64,000 nt of DNA from Burkholderia sp. TSV86 (GTDB lineage: Bacteria; Pseudomonadota; Gammaproteobacteria; Burkholderiales; Burkholderiaceae): positions 1-64,000 of the forward strand of contig NZ_LOWB01000085.1 in NCBI RefSeq assembly GCF_001522865.1. The letters run 5' to 3'. The notes beneath the pieces are model-generated. The model searched no databases. It worked only from the letters and a program-made list of their open reading frames with translations, and had not been told where the DNA came from. A program made the position numbers and the translations under genes. Position 1 is the stretch's first letter. Every line of letters begins with the position of its first letter. Of this stretch, positions 28,033 through 39,411 are shown piece by piece.

Positions 28033-28311
28033 TCAATCCGGCACGTCAACCCGCTCCACCGTGCGCAGCAGCCGCAGGATATCGCTCAGCCCGAAGCCGC
28101 CGGGGTCGGGCCGCGGCTGGCCATGTTCGGCGGCGATGCGCATCGCGAAATTCAGCGCGTCCGAGCGCTCGCGCAGCAGCAGGCGCAGTGCATCGGCGAC
28201 GATGCGTCTGTCCGGCGCGCTGCTCAGGTCGAGGACGAATTGTGTCACCAGCGGGGCGGCCGATTCCACGGCGTCCACGGCATCGATGTCGAATCCGGTT
28301 TCCGGTTGCAT
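28033..28311 (-). CDS. Hypothetical 92-residue protein in the sugar operon
   Basis: 92 residues from MQPETGFDIDAVDAVESA. Acidic, helical, no signal peptide; LVTQFVLDLSSAPDRRIVADALRLLLRERSDALNFAMRIA suggests a small helical domain. GAGG lies eight bases upstream of the ATG. It follows yjfF by 37 bp on the same strand. I recognise no family and suggest no function. Confidence 0.55.
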   Translation of the reverse strand: MQPETGFDIDAVDAVESAAPLVTQFVLDLSSAPDRRIVADALRLLLRERSDALNFAMRIAAEHGQPRPDPGGFGLSDILRLLRTVERVDVPD

Positions 28312-28348
28312 GTTTTTTTCCTCGTTGTCAGGTGGCTCTGAACCCACA

Positions 28349-29425
28349 TCATCTCATCGATACGAGGCCGGCATCATCATCGGCGCCGTTGGGCCGCGAC
28401 GCCGTGCCGCCCGGCGGCTGCGGCGCGGCGTCGAATCCGCCGCCGGCCGGGCGCCGCGCGGCATGCCGCTCGATGATCCGTTGCAGCAGGCAGAAAGCGC
28501 AGAGCAGCGCGCCAATCACGATGCGGGTCCACCACGAGCTGAGCGTGCCGTCGAACGTAATCAGTGTCTGGATCGTGCCGAGTATGCCGACGCCGAACAC
28601 CGAACCGATCACGTAGCCGACGCCGCCCGTCAGCAGCGTGCCGCCGATCACGGTCGCCGCGATGGCGTCGAGTTCCATGCCTTGCGCCTGCAAGCCGTAG
28701 CCCGACAACACGTAAAGCGTGAACACCACGCCGCCGAGCGCCGAGCACAGGCCGCTCAGCGCATACACGCCGATCTTGGTTCGCGCGACCGGCAGCCCCA
28801 TCAGCAACGCCGAGCGCTCGTTGCCGCCGATCGCGTAGACGTTGCGTCCGAAATGCGTGAAATGCGCGACGTAGATCGCCGCCGCGAGCACCGCGAGCGC
28901 GATCAGCGCGCCCGCATTCAGCGCGCCGCCGCCGAGCGGCACGCTCAGGCCAGCGACCGCATGAAACGTCGGCTCGTTGATCGTGATCGACTGCGTGGTG
29001 ATCAGAAAGCACGCGCCGCGCGCGAGGAACATGCCCGCCAGCGTGACGATGAAAGGCTGCAGGCGGAAATAATGGATCAGCGCGCCCATCGCCGCGCCAT
29101 ACAGCGTGCCCATCGCGAGCACGACCGGCACGACCGCCCAAATGGGCCAGCGCAGCCATTCAGCGCCGAGCGCGCAGAGAATCGTCGTCAGCGCGACGAC
29201 CGAGCCGACCGACAGATCGATCCCGCCCGATACGATCACGAACGTCATGCCGATCGCCACGATCAGCAGGAACGCATTGTCGACGATGAGCCCCGACAGC
29301 ACCTGCAGCGAAAAGAACCCGGTGTACATCACGCAGCCGAAGCCGAACAGCACGGCGAACAACGCGATCGTCACGGCGATCGGCAGGACTCGGGGGTCGG
29401 CCAGCCGGCCGGTCAGCTTGCTCAT
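28349..29425 (-). CDS. yjfF: Galactofuranose-type ABC transporter permease YjfF
   Basis: 358 residues from MSKLTGRLADPRVLPIAV. A BPD_transp_2-type permease with about eight to ten membrane segments and the typical FVIVSGGIDLSVGSVVALT motif. A polar, Pro/Gly-rich tail of about 40 residues extends beyond the usual YjfF end. Its ATG overlaps the stop of ytfT (ATGA). With YtfT it forms the membrane channel of a hexose/pentofuranose importer; in this context arabinofuranose is as likely a substrate as galactofuranose. Confidence 0.87.
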   Translation of the reverse strand: MSKLTGRLADPRVLPIAVTIALFAVLFGFGCVMYTGFFSLQVLSGLIVDNAFLLIVAIGMTFVIVSGGIDLSVGSVVALTTILCALGAEWLRWPIWAVVPVVLAMGTLYGAAMGALIHYFRLQPFIVTLAGMFLARGACFLITTQSITINEPTFHAVAGLSVPLGGGALNAGALIALAVLAAAIYVAHFTHFGRNVYAIGGNERSALLMGLPVARTKIGVYALSGLCSALGGVVFTLYVLSGYGLQAQGMELDAIAATVIGGTLLTGGVGYVIGSVFGVGILGTIQTLITFDGTLSSWWTRIVIGALLCAFCLLQRIIERHAARRPAGGGFDAAPQPPGGTASRPNGADDDAGLVSMR

Positions 29426-30498
29426 GGCGTGCGTGCTCCTGTTTCGGTGGCGGTGCGCGGCCGCGCGAAGCGCAGGTAACGCGCCGCCGCCCGCACGAGC
29501 AGCGCGCGCGCCGATTCGGACTGGATCACGCTCACCGCGATCACGACGATCGCCTTGACCACGAGCGTCGCCTCCGGCGGCACGCCGATCGAATAGGTCG
29601 TGTAGGTCAGGGTCTGGATGATCAGCGCGCCGAGCACCGTGCCGGCGAGGCTGAAGCGCCCGCCCGCGAGCGACGTGCCGCCGAGCGTCACCGCGAGAAT
29701 CGCGTCGAGTTCGAGCAGCAGCCCCGCGTGATTGCCGTCGGCGCTGCGCACGTTCGAGCTGGCGATGATGCCGGCGAGCGCGGCCATCAAGCCGCAGAAC
29801 ACGTAGACGCCGAACACGATCGCGCCGGATCGCAGGCCCACCAACCGGGCGGCGACCGGATTCACGCCGATCGACCGGATAAACAGGCCGAGCGCCGTGC
29901 GATTCGCGAGCCACGCGGTCACGGCCGTCGCGCCGGCCGCGATCCATATCGCGCACGGCACGGCCGCGAGGTAGCCGCCGCCGAGCGACAGGTAGCCTGG
30001 CGCTTCGATCGGAATGATTTGGCCACCCGTGAGCAATTGGGCAATGCCGCGCCCGGCAACCATCAGGATCAATGTGGCGACGATCGGCTGCATTCCGACG
30101 AACGCGACCAGCACGCCGTTCCATACGCCCGCCAGCAACCCGACACCCGCCGCCGCGAGCAGCGCCGCGCCGATATCCGCGCGATGCGCCAACGGATGCG
30201 CTTCGAGAACCACTGCGGCGGCGGCCCCGGCGATCGCGACCACTGCGCCGACCGAAATGTCGATGCCGCGCGTGGCGATCACGAGTGTCATGCCGAGCGA
30301 GACGATCGCGAGCGGCGCCGCGCGGTTCAGGATATCGATCGGCGCGCCGAACAGGTGGCCGTCGAGCAACGTGATCGACAGGAAGTCGGCGCGGTGCGCG
30401 ACGTCGATCGCGAGCAGCAGCGCAAGCGTCAGCGACGGCCAGGCGAGCGGATGGCGCAACAGCGCGCGCATGAACGTCACAGGTGCCGTGGATGTCAT
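29422..30498 (-). CDS. ytfT: Galactofuranose-type ABC transporter permease YtfT
   Basis: 358 residues from MTSTAPVTFMRALLRHP. Multi-pass permease; the signature VIATRGIDISVGAVVAIAGA matches the conserved IDLSVG-type motif of sugar permeases of the RbsC class. It overlaps ytfR upstream (ATGA) and yjfF downstream (ATGA), so the three are translationally coupled. Confidence 0.87.
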   Translation of the reverse strand: MTSTAPVTFMRALLRHPLAWPSLTLALLLAIDVAHRADFLSITLLDGHLFGAPIDILNRAAPLAIVSLGMTLVIATRGIDISVGAVVAIAGAAAAVVLEAHPLAHRADIGAALLAAAGVGLLAGVWNGVLVAFVGMQPIVATLILMVAGRGIAQLLTGGQIIPIEAPGYLSLGGGYLAAVPCAIWIAAGATAVTAWLANRTALGLFIRSIGVNPVAARLVGLRSGAIVFGVYVFCGLMAALAGIIASSNVRSADGNHAGLLLELDAILAVTLGGTSLAGGRFSLAGTVLGALIIQTLTYTTYSIGVPPEATLVVKAIVVIAVSVIQSESARALLVRAAARYLRFARPRTATETGARTP

Positions 30499-32009
30499 GC
30501 GTCGTCTCCTGCAATGAGCCGATACACGCGGTCCTCCGCGATCGCGCCGCCCGACAGCTCGGCAACCTTGCGCCGGTCGCGCAGCACGGCGATCCGATGG
30601 CTCACGCGCACCACCTCGGCGATTTCGGACGAAATGAAGAGGATCGCAAGCCCCTTGGCGCACAGCGCCAGCACGCGCTCCATGATGTCGAACTTCGCGG
30701 CGATATCGATGCCGCGCGTCGGTTCGTCGAGAATCAGCAGCTTCGGCTCGATGACCAGCCAGCGCGCGAGCAGCACCTTCTGCTGGTTACCGCCCGACAG
30801 CAGGCCGACCGGCTGCTCGGCGTCGCGTGCGCTGATGCCGAGCCGCGCAATCCACTCGTCGGCGATCTGGCGCTGGCGCGCGCGGCCGATCATGCGCCAC
30901 CAGCCGCGCCGCGCCTGCAGCGCGAGAATGATGTTCTCGCGAATCGACAGCGTGGCGACGATCCCCTCTTTCTTGCGATCCTCCGGGCAATACGCGATGC
31001 CGTGCCGCACCGCGTCGCGCGGCGACGCCAGTTTCACGGGCCGGCCGTCGATGTGTATCGCGCCCGCGTCGGCGCGCTCGGCGGCGAATGCGAGCCGCGC
31101 GGTCTCGGTGCGCCCGGAGCCGAGCAGCCCGGCGAGCCCGAGAATCCGGCCCGCGCGCACGTCGAGATCGACGGGAGGCAGCATGCCGCGCCGCGCCACG
31201 CCGCGCATCGACAAGAACGGCTCGGCCGAATCGCCGCCGCGTGCGGCGGCGGGCACGCCGCCGTCGAGCCGCGCGCCCGCCGGCTCGCGGCCCGTCATTT
31301 TCGCGACGAGCTGCTCGACGCTCAGCTCGCTGGCCGGATAGTCGCCCTCGCGCTCGCCGTTGCGCAGCACCGTAATGCGATCGGAGATGGCGTAGGTCTG
31401 TTCGAGAAAATGCGTGACGAACAGAATCGCGAGCCCCGCCTGCTTCAACCGGCGCAGCACGTCGAAGAGCCGCGCGACCTCGCCGTCGTCGAGGCTCGAT
31501 GTCGGCTCGTCGAGGATCAGCACGCGCGCGTCGACCGACACCGCCCGCGCGATCGCCACCATCTGCTGGACGGCGATCGGATAGGCGTCGAGCGAGCGCG
31601 TGACGTCGATCGACAGCTTCAGATTCGCGAGCGCCTCGCGTGCGCGCGCGTGAATCGTGCGCCAATCGATCGCGCCGCGCCTGGTCGGCTGCCGGCCGGC
31701 GAAGATGTTCTCCGCGACAGACAAATTCGGGCACAGATTCACTTCCTGGTAGATCGTCTGGATACCCGCCGCCTCGGCCTCGCGCGGCGTGGCGAAGCGC
31801 ACCGGTCGGCCGTCGAGGCGAATCTCGCCGGCATCGTGCGCGCATACGCCCGTCAGCACGTTGATGAGCGTCGACTTGCCAGCGCCGTTCTGCCCCATCA
31901 ACGCATGAATCTCACCCGGCGCGAGGCGCAAGCTCACGCGCCGCAGCGCGCTCACGCCGGGGAAGGTTTTGTCGATGCCGGTCATCTCGAGCACAGGAGC
32001 ATGCGTCAT
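30495..32009 (-). CDS. ytfR: Galactofuranose-type ABC transporter ATP-binding protein YtfR
   Basis: 504 residues from MTHAPVLEMTGIDKTFPGV, with two nucleotide-binding domains as in RbsA-like proteins. The first has Walker A GQNGAGKST and Walker B LILDEPTSSLD; the second has signature LSGGNQQK and [12 protein letters not shown]. As usual for this class, the second domain's Walker A is degenerate (GLLGSGRTE). AGGAG lies about eight bases before the ATG. Confidence 0.9.
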   Translation of the reverse strand: MTHAPVLEMTGIDKTFPGVSALRRVSLRLAPGEIHALMGQNGAGKSTLINVLTGVCAHDAGEIRLDGRPVRFATPREAEAAGIQTIYQEVNLCPNLSVAENIFAGRQPTRRGAIDWRTIHARAREALANLKLSIDVTRSLDAYPIAVQQMVAIARAVSVDARVLILDEPTSSLDDGEVARLFDVLRRLKQAGLAILFVTHFLEQTYAISDRITVLRNGEREGDYPASELSVEQLVAKMTGREPAGARLDGGVPAAARGGDSAEPFLSMRGVARRGMLPPVDLDVRAGRILGLAGLLGSGRTETARLAFAAERADAGAIHIDGRPVKLASPRDAVRHGIAYCPEDRKKEGIVATLSIRENIILALQARRGWWRMIGRARQRQIADEWIARLGISARDAEQPVGLLSGGNQQKVLLARWLVIEPKLLILDEPTRGIDIAAKFDIMERVLALCAKGLAILFISSEIAEVVRVSHRIAVLRDRRKVAELSGGAIAEDRVYRLIAGDDA

Positions 32010-32058
32010 GTCGGAGCAAACCTCGAGGGTGAAGAAGCCGGCCGTCCTGGCCAGGCAA

Positions 32059-32079
32059 GCGCGCCGGCGCCCGGCGCGC
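32059..32079. promoter_or_regulatory. Stem-loop in the ytfQ-ytfR intercistronic gap
   Basis: GCGCGCCGG (32059-32067) and CCGGCGCGC (32071-32079) form a 9-bp perfect G/C stem with a 3-base loop and no U-tract. Such hairpins after a binding-protein gene commonly protect its 3' end and raise its expression over the membrane components. This role is inferred. Confidence 0.55.
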
Positions 32080-32101
32080 GCGCGACGCCGCCGTTTCGGC
32101 T

Positions 32102-33064
32102 TCAATACTTGCGGGTCGGCAGCACTTGCGCGGCCACGTTCATCGGGAACACCGTCTCGTTCGTCACGATGCGCTTGGGCAACGGCTTGCCCGCGACCAC
32201 GTCCTTCACCGCGCTCATCAATTGCGGGCCGAGCAGCGGGCTGCACTCGACATCGACGTTGATCTTGCCGGCGACCATCGCCTGGAAGCCGGCCTTCGTC
32301 GCATCGAACGACACGACGCTCACGTCCTTGCCCGGCTTGATGCCCGCCTCCTCCATCGCCTGAATCGCACCGAGCGCCATGTCGTCGTTGTGCGCGTAGA
32401 CGACGTTGATCTGCTTGCCGTAGCTCTTCGCGAATGCTTCCATCACCTGCTTGCCGCCCGCGAGCGTGAAATCGCCGCTTTGCGACGCGACGATCTTGAA
32501 CTTCGGATCGTTGCGGATCACTTCCATCAGGCCCGCGTGACGATCGTTGGCGGGCGCCGAGCCGACGGTGCCTTGCAACTCGACGATATTGACAGGCCCC
32601 GCGTCGGCCTTGTAGCGCTCCTCGAGCCAGCGGCCCGCCCGCCGCCCTTCCTCGAGGAAATCGGAGCCGATCATCGTCACGTACAGCGATTTGTCTTTCA
32701 CGTCGATCGCGCGGTCGGTCAGAATCACCGGAATGCGCGCCGCCTTCGCCTCGGTCAGCACCGGCTCCCAGCCGGATTCGACAACGGGCGAAAACGCGAT
32801 CACGTCGACCTTCTGCGCGATGAACGAGCGGATCGCGCGGATCTGGTTCTCCTGCTTTTGCTGCGCGTCGGAGAATTTGAGCGTGATGCCGGCGTCCTTC
32901 GCCGCGTTTTTCACCGACACCGTATTGGCCGTGCGCCACGCGCTCTCGACGCCCACCTGCGAAAACCCAACGGTGATCGGCTTGTCCTGCGCCGATGCCG
33001 CGGCACTCACCGCCAGCGCCGAACCGACCAGCGCGCCGAACACGAGCTGCTTGATGGATTTCAT
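32102..33064 (-). CDS. ytfQ: Periplasmic sugar-binding protein YtfQ
   Basis: 320 residues with a Sec signal peptide (MKSIKQLVFGALVGSALAVSAAASA, cut after ASA). The mature protein begins QDKPITVGFSQVGVESAWRTANT, matching YtfQ, and contains VIAFSPVVESGWEPVLTEAK and YAHNDDMALGAIQAMEEAGIKPGKDV. It binds furanose sugars in the periplasm and delivers them to YtfRT-YjfF. It lies 100 bp downstream of araH on the same strand. Confidence 0.9.
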   Translation of the reverse strand: MKSIKQLVFGALVGSALAVSAAASAQDKPITVGFSQVGVESAWRTANTVSVKNAAKDAGITLKFSDAQQKQENQIRAIRSFIAQKVDVIAFSPVVESGWEPVLTEAKAARIPVILTDRAIDVKDKSLYVTMIGSDFLEEGRRAGRWLEERYKADAGPVNIVELQGTVGSAPANDRHAGLMEVIRNDPKFKIVASQSGDFTLAGGKQVMEAFAKSYGKQINVVYAHNDDMALGAIQAMEEAGIKPGKDVSVVSFDATKAGFQAMVAGKINVDVECSPLLGPQLMSAVKDVVAGKPLPKRIVTNETVFPMNVAAQVLPTRKY

Positions 33065-33164
33065 GATCTGTCTCCTATGTAGTCGTTATCCAGCAGGGCC
33101 GCGCCGCCCGCACCCCGGCGCGGCCTGTTCTTGCACACGCCGCCTGGGTTTCGCGCCGCGCGGA

Positions 33165-34178
33165 TCAGACCGCCCGCCGGCTGCGGCGAAACCGGTCGAA
33201 CAGCACGGCGAGCAGCAGAATGCCGCCGCGAATCAGGTACTGATAGAACGTCGGCACGTTCATCAAGCTCATCGCGTCCTGCACCGCCCCCATGATGAGC
33301 ACCCCCACCAGCACGCCCGAGATGGTCGCGACGCCGCCCGTGAGCGACACGCCGCCCAGCACGCACGCGGAAATCACGCCGAGTTCGAGCCCGACCGACG
33401 TCTTCGGATCGCCCAAGCTCATGCGCGACGCGAGCATCACGCCGGAGAAGCCCGTCACGAGCCCCTGCAACACGAACACGGCAATCTTGATCCGCGTGAC
33501 CGGCAGCCCCGCGAGCCGCGCGGCCTCGCTATTGCCGCCGACCGCCAGCACGTTCTTGCCGAACACGGTCTTCTTCAGCAGGAAGCCGAACACGGCAAAG
33601 CCGACGATATTGCTCCAAATCGGATACGAGATGCCGAGGAACGAGCCGCCGCCGAGCTCGAAGAAGCGTTCCTCGGAAATCATCACGGCGTCGCCGTTCG
33701 ACGTCAGAAACGCGAGGCCGCGCACGGCTTCCATCATCGCGAGCGTCGCGATCAGCGAATTGATCTCGAAGCGCGCGATCAGCACGCCGTTCACGAAGCC
33801 CACCGCGCCACCCGCGAGCACGCCCGCGGCCACGCCGAGCAGCACGCTGTGCGACTGCGTGATGACCGTGGAGGCGACGACGCCGGAGAACGCGACGATC
33901 GACGCGACAGACAAATCGACCTCGCCGAGCGCGAGCACGAACATCATCGTGACGGCGATCGAGCCGATCAGCGTGACCGACAGCAGCAATCCCTGGATGT
34001 TGCGCACGGTGAGGAAATCGGGCACCACGGCGCAGAGCACCGCGAACAGCACGACGAACACCACGACGATGCCCGACCGGTTGATCGCGTCCCACACACG
34101 CACACGCGGCGCGGCGGTTTCGGTAACAGAGGAGGTGCGCTGAGGTTGCATCGCTTGGCTCATTTCAGGTTCATCCAT
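33165..34178 (-). CDS. araH: L-arabinose ABC transporter permease AraH
   Basis: 337 residues. About ten hydrophobic segments; FVLALGEVDLSVASIVAFSGVVAS is the conserved permease motif of the RbsC/AraH class, and LGVISACVLGGVSLTGGVATISG the coupling loop. The adjacent AraF homolog supports L-arabinose as substrate. The start is ambiguous between 34178 and an internal ATG at 34163. Confidence 0.87.
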   Translation of the reverse strand: MDEPEMSQAMQPQRTSSVTETAAPRVRVWDAINRSGIVVVFVVLFAVLCAVVPDFLTVRNIQGLLLSVTLIGSIAVTMMFVLALGEVDLSVASIVAFSGVVASTVITQSHSVLLGVAAGVLAGGAVGFVNGVLIARFEINSLIATLAMMEAVRGLAFLTSNGDAVMISEERFFELGGGSFLGISYPIWSNIVGFAVFGFLLKKTVFGKNVLAVGGNSEAARLAGLPVTRIKIAVFVLQGLVTGFSGVMLASRMSLGDPKTSVGLELGVISACVLGGVSLTGGVATISGVLVGVLIMGAVQDAMSLMNVPTFYQYLIRGGILLLAVLFDRFRRSRRAV

Positions 34179-34231
34179 TCATTCAGGGTTCGGTCCGGCC
34201 GCGCGGCGCGGCGCAGCGGCCACGGCGTGCG

Positions 34232-35746
34232 TCATTGCGGCAACGCGAGCCGGATCAGTTCGTCGGGGCTCGCCTGCGCTTTCGGCACGCAGCCGGCAAT
34301 GCGCCCCTCGCGCATCACGACGATGCGATCGGACACGCCGATCACTTCGGCAAGATCGCTCGACACCATCACCACCGCGCGCCCCGCTTGCGCGAGTTCA
34401 TACAGCAGGTTGTAGATCTCGGCGCGCGCGCCCACGTCGATGCCGCGCGTGGGCTCGTCCATCAGGAACACGTCGATGCGCTCGGCGAGCCAGCGCGACA
34501 GAATCACTTTCTGCTGGTTGCCGCCCGACAGCGTGCCGATCGGCGTATCGCCGTCGCGCGTCTTGATCGCGAGCTTCGCGATGTAGTCGCGCGCGAGCGC
34601 GCGCTCGCGGCGCGTGTCGAGCAGCACGCGCGCGGGGCTGAAATGGCGCCGCACGCTGATGTTCAGGTTGTCGGCAACCGACGCGATCGCGACAATCCCC
34701 TCCTGCTTGCGGTCCTCCGGGCACAGCGCGACGCCGGCGCGCACCGCGTCGCGCGGGCTCGCGAACGTGACGCGCTTGCCGTTCAACTCGATGTGGCCCG
34801 CGCTCGCGCGCGTCGCGCCGTACAGCAGCTTCATCAGCTCGGAGCGCCCCGCGCCCACCAGCCCGAAAAAACCGACGATCTCGCCGCGCCGTGCGGCGAA
34901 CGACACCGGCTCGGCCAGCCCCGGGCCGAGCAGCCCCTTGGCTTCGATCAACACGTCGCCGGCCGCGCGCGGGCGATAGCCGTACACGTCATGGATCGAG
35001 CGGCCCACCATCGCGCTGATCAGCCGGCGGCGGTCGAGCGTCGCGATCGAGTCGAACGTGTCGATACGCCGTCCGTCGCGGAACACCGTCACGCGGTCGC
35101 ACAGCGCGTCGACTTCGTCCATCCGGTGCGTGACGTAGATAATCGCGCGGCCTTCGTCGCGCAGCGTGCCGATGATCCGGAACAGGCGCTCGGTTTCGCG
35201 CGCGGACAGCGAACTGGTGGGCTCGTCGAACGCGATCACGCGCGCATCGCGCATCAGCGCCTTGCCGATCTCGATCATCTGGCGCTGGCCGATCGACAGC
35301 GCCTTGACCGGCGTGCGCGGATCGATACGCTCGCCGAGGCGCTCCAGCTCGCCGAGCGCGCGCGCGACCAGCGCTTTCTCGTCGAGCACGCCGAAGCGGC
35401 TCGGCAACTGCCCGAGCATCAGGTTTTCGGCGACGGTCAACTCGGGCACGAGATGCAATTCCTGATAGATGATCGCGATGCCCGCGTCGAGCGCTGCGCG
35501 CGTGCTCGCAAAGCGCCGCTCGACGCCCGCCACGCGCAGCGTGCCTTCCCTCGGCTGATTCACGCCGGAGAGCACCTTGAGCAGCGTCGATTTGCCCGCG
35601 CCGTTCTCGCCCATCAGGCCGTGCACTTCGCCCGCGCGCACGTCGAGCGAAACCCGGTCGAGCGCGCGCACGCCCGGAAAGCTGACGGTGATGCCGTCGA
35701 GTTCGAGATACGCGGCGCGCGCCGCGCTGGTCGTCGTTTCAGTCAT
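34232..35746 (-). CDS. araG: L-arabinose ABC transporter ATP-binding protein AraG
   Basis: 504 residues from [26 protein letters not shown]; a GTG eight codons upstream (35770) is an alternative. First nucleotide-binding domain: Walker [25 protein letters not shown], Walker [13 protein letters not shown]. Second: [32 protein letters not shown]. Located between araF and araH as in E. coli. The 234-bp gap to araF contains degenerate CTTCATCGCCGC-like short repeats and no gene. Confidence 0.9.
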   Translation of the reverse strand: MTETTTSAARAAYLELDGITVSFPGVRALDRVSLDVRAGEVHGLMGENGAGKSTLLKVLSGVNQPREGTLRVAGVERRFASTRAALDAGIAIIYQELHLVPELTVAENLMLGQLPSRFGVLDEKALVARALGELERLGERIDPRTPVKALSIGQRQMIEIGKALMRDARVIAFDEPTSSLSARETERLFRIIGTLRDEGRAIIYVTHRMDEVDALCDRVTVFRDGRRIDTFDSIATLDRRRLISAMVGRSIHDVYGYRPRAAGDVLIEAKGLLGPGLAEPVSFAARRGEIVGFFGLVGAGRSELMKLLYGATRASAGHIELNGKRVTFASPRDAVRAGVALCPEDRKQEGIVAIASVADNLNISVRRHFSPARVLLDTRRERALARDYIAKLAIKTRDGDTPIGTLSGGNQQKVILSRWLAERIDVFLMDEPTRGIDVGARAEIYNLLYELAQAGRAVVMVSSDLAEVIGVSDRIVVMREGRIAGCVPKAQASPDELIRLALPQ

Positions 35747-35980
35747 CGCGTTTTTCGTTTCATCGCCCACGCTGTTTCATTGCTACGCTGTTTCATCGCC
35801 GTATGCTTGCGTCGCTGCGCCGCCTCATGCACCTACATCGATCCATCGCCGCGCCGCTTCATTGCAGTGCCGCTTCATCGCCGCACGCTGCCATCGCCGC
35901 GCCGCTCCATGCGCCCACGCCAATCCGCCACCGCGCCGCGCCCGCGCTCACCCGCCTGCGCGGCGCCGGCAAGCCGCCGC

Positions 35981-36985
35981 TCAGATGCCAAGTTCGGTCC
36001 GCACCGCCTTCCAGTTCTCGCGCGTCATCAGCTTGCCGGTGGTTTGCGTGTCGGCGGGCGGCTGCTTGCCGGTGCGAATCCAGTCCACCAGGTTCTGCGC
36101 GCTCGCCTTGCCGTGGTTCGTCGAGCTGACCGCAATCGTGCCGAAAAAGCCTGTCGGCTCCTTTTTCTGGAATTCGGCGAACGCCTCGCCCGCGCCGTTG
36201 ATCCCCACACCGATCACGCTCGCCGCCGGAATATGCAGTTGCTCGGTCGCACGCACGGCGCCGAGCACGGTCTCCTCGTTGAGCGCGAAGATCACCCACT
36301 GCTTGATGTTCGGATGCTGCGCGAGCACGGGCGACGCCGCATTGAAGCCGCCTTCGTCGTCCGTGGTCTTTTGCGGCGCGTCGAAGATGTTTTCCTTCTT
36401 GAAGCCGCGCGCGAGCAGTGCCTGCGTCGCGCCGTCGGTGCGCAGCTTCGCCGTGGGCAGCTCGTAATCGGTGATGCGCAGCGCGCCGACCTCCTCCGGC
36501 TTCCAGCCGCGCTTTTTCATCTCGTCCGAGATCGCGTCGCCCACCTGGTTGCCGATCTTGAATGCCGACATCCCGAGATGCGGCACGCCCGCGAGCGGCT
36601 TGCCGGCCGAATCGACCAACTGGTCGTCGACCGTGACGAACTTCATGTTGTAGCGCTTCGCGCGCGCGGCGATCGCCGGCCCGAGCCGCACGTCGGGCGC
36701 GCAGATCACGAAGCCCTGCGCGCCTTGCGCGCCGAGATTGTCGATGGCGGCGAGCACCTTCTCGCCGTCGGGCGTGCCGATATTCACGACCGAGAAGCTG
36801 GCCTGCTTGCCGAGCGCGGTCGCCGCCTTCTGCTCGTTGATGAACCACGCCTGCTCCGGCATCTTCACCAGAAAGCCAATCTTGACGGGCGCATCCGCCC
36901 TCGCCGCCACCTGCATGCCGAGCGGCACCACGCACGCGGCGGCGAGAGCGGCGCGAAGCGTGAGCCGGCGAAATTTGCTGATCAT
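35981..36985 (-). CDS. araF: L-arabinose-binding periplasmic protein AraF
   Basis: 334 residues with a Sec signal peptide ending AARA. The mature sequence DAPVKIGFLVKMPEQAWFINEQKAATALGK aligns closely with the start of E. coli AraF, and GAQGFVICAPDVRLGPAIAARAK, FVTVDDQLV and VIGVGINGAGEAFAEFQKKEPTGFFG follow the same order. It captures L-arabinose (and probably D-galactose) for AraGH. This is the clearest evidence that the block handles L-arabinose. Confidence 0.9.
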   Translation of the reverse strand: MISKFRRLTLRAALAAACVVPLGMQVAARADAPVKIGFLVKMPEQAWFINEQKAATALGKQASFSVVNIGTPDGEKVLAAIDNLGAQGAQGFVICAPDVRLGPAIAARAKRYNMKFVTVDDQLVDSAGKPLAGVPHLGMSAFKIGNQVGDAISDEMKKRGWKPEEVGALRITDYELPTAKLRTDGATQALLARGFKKENIFDAPQKTTDDEGGFNAASPVLAQHPNIKQWVIFALNEETVLGAVRATEQLHIPAASVIGVGINGAGEAFAEFQKKEPTGFFGTIAVSSTNHGKASAQNLVDWIRTGKQPPADTQTTGKLMTRENWKAVRTELGI

Positions 36986-37074
36986 CGTGTGTCTCCAAGG
37001 TTTGTGGTTGAAATATCGAATTCATTGCCGGTGCGCGAGCGGCGCAGGCACCCGCGCTCGCGCGCCGGCTCGCA

Positions 37075-39017
<1,943 letters not shown>

Positions 39018-39411
39018 CGCGCGGCTCCCGTGACGAGCGCTGGTGATTGCGCTTGGGTTTGCGGGCGCCGCGCCGCAGGGCGGCCGGTCAGCCGGCCGGC
39101 CGCGGCTCGCGCGCCGGATGCGAGATCGCCGTCGAATCGGTCACGGTGCGCAGACGGCCGCGAAACGGCAATCCACGCACGGGATGCATCGGATACTCCG
39201 GCCGCGCGGAACGCACCGGAACAGGGAAGACGCCGGCATCGCGTCCGACGCTGCATTTTCGTCATGTCGTCTCCTTGGGCTGCGCCGCCTGCCGACTCGC
39301 CCGCTTTTTCATCTGCTCTTGTAACTGCGCTTTTGACGGTTTCCTGTCCGTCCGCCGCCTGCGCCCGCGTCTGCCCGATCGCCCGATGCCCGCGGCGCGC
39401 TCGGCATCCGG
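39018..39411 (-). other. 394-bp gap with strong ribosome site and a possible decayed small gene
   Basis: On the minus strand AAGGAGACGAC immediately precedes an ATG at 39265 that opens an 83-codon frame ending at 39014 in an ATGA overlap with the L-KDA dehydratase start. The frame is Arg/Ala-rich and unlike a normal protein, while a second frame through the same DNA has better codon use (ending in a TGA near 39092). A 7-bp hairpin CGGCCGG/CCGGCCG lies at 39081-39098. It may be a remnant gene whose translation start survives. Confidence 0.35.
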
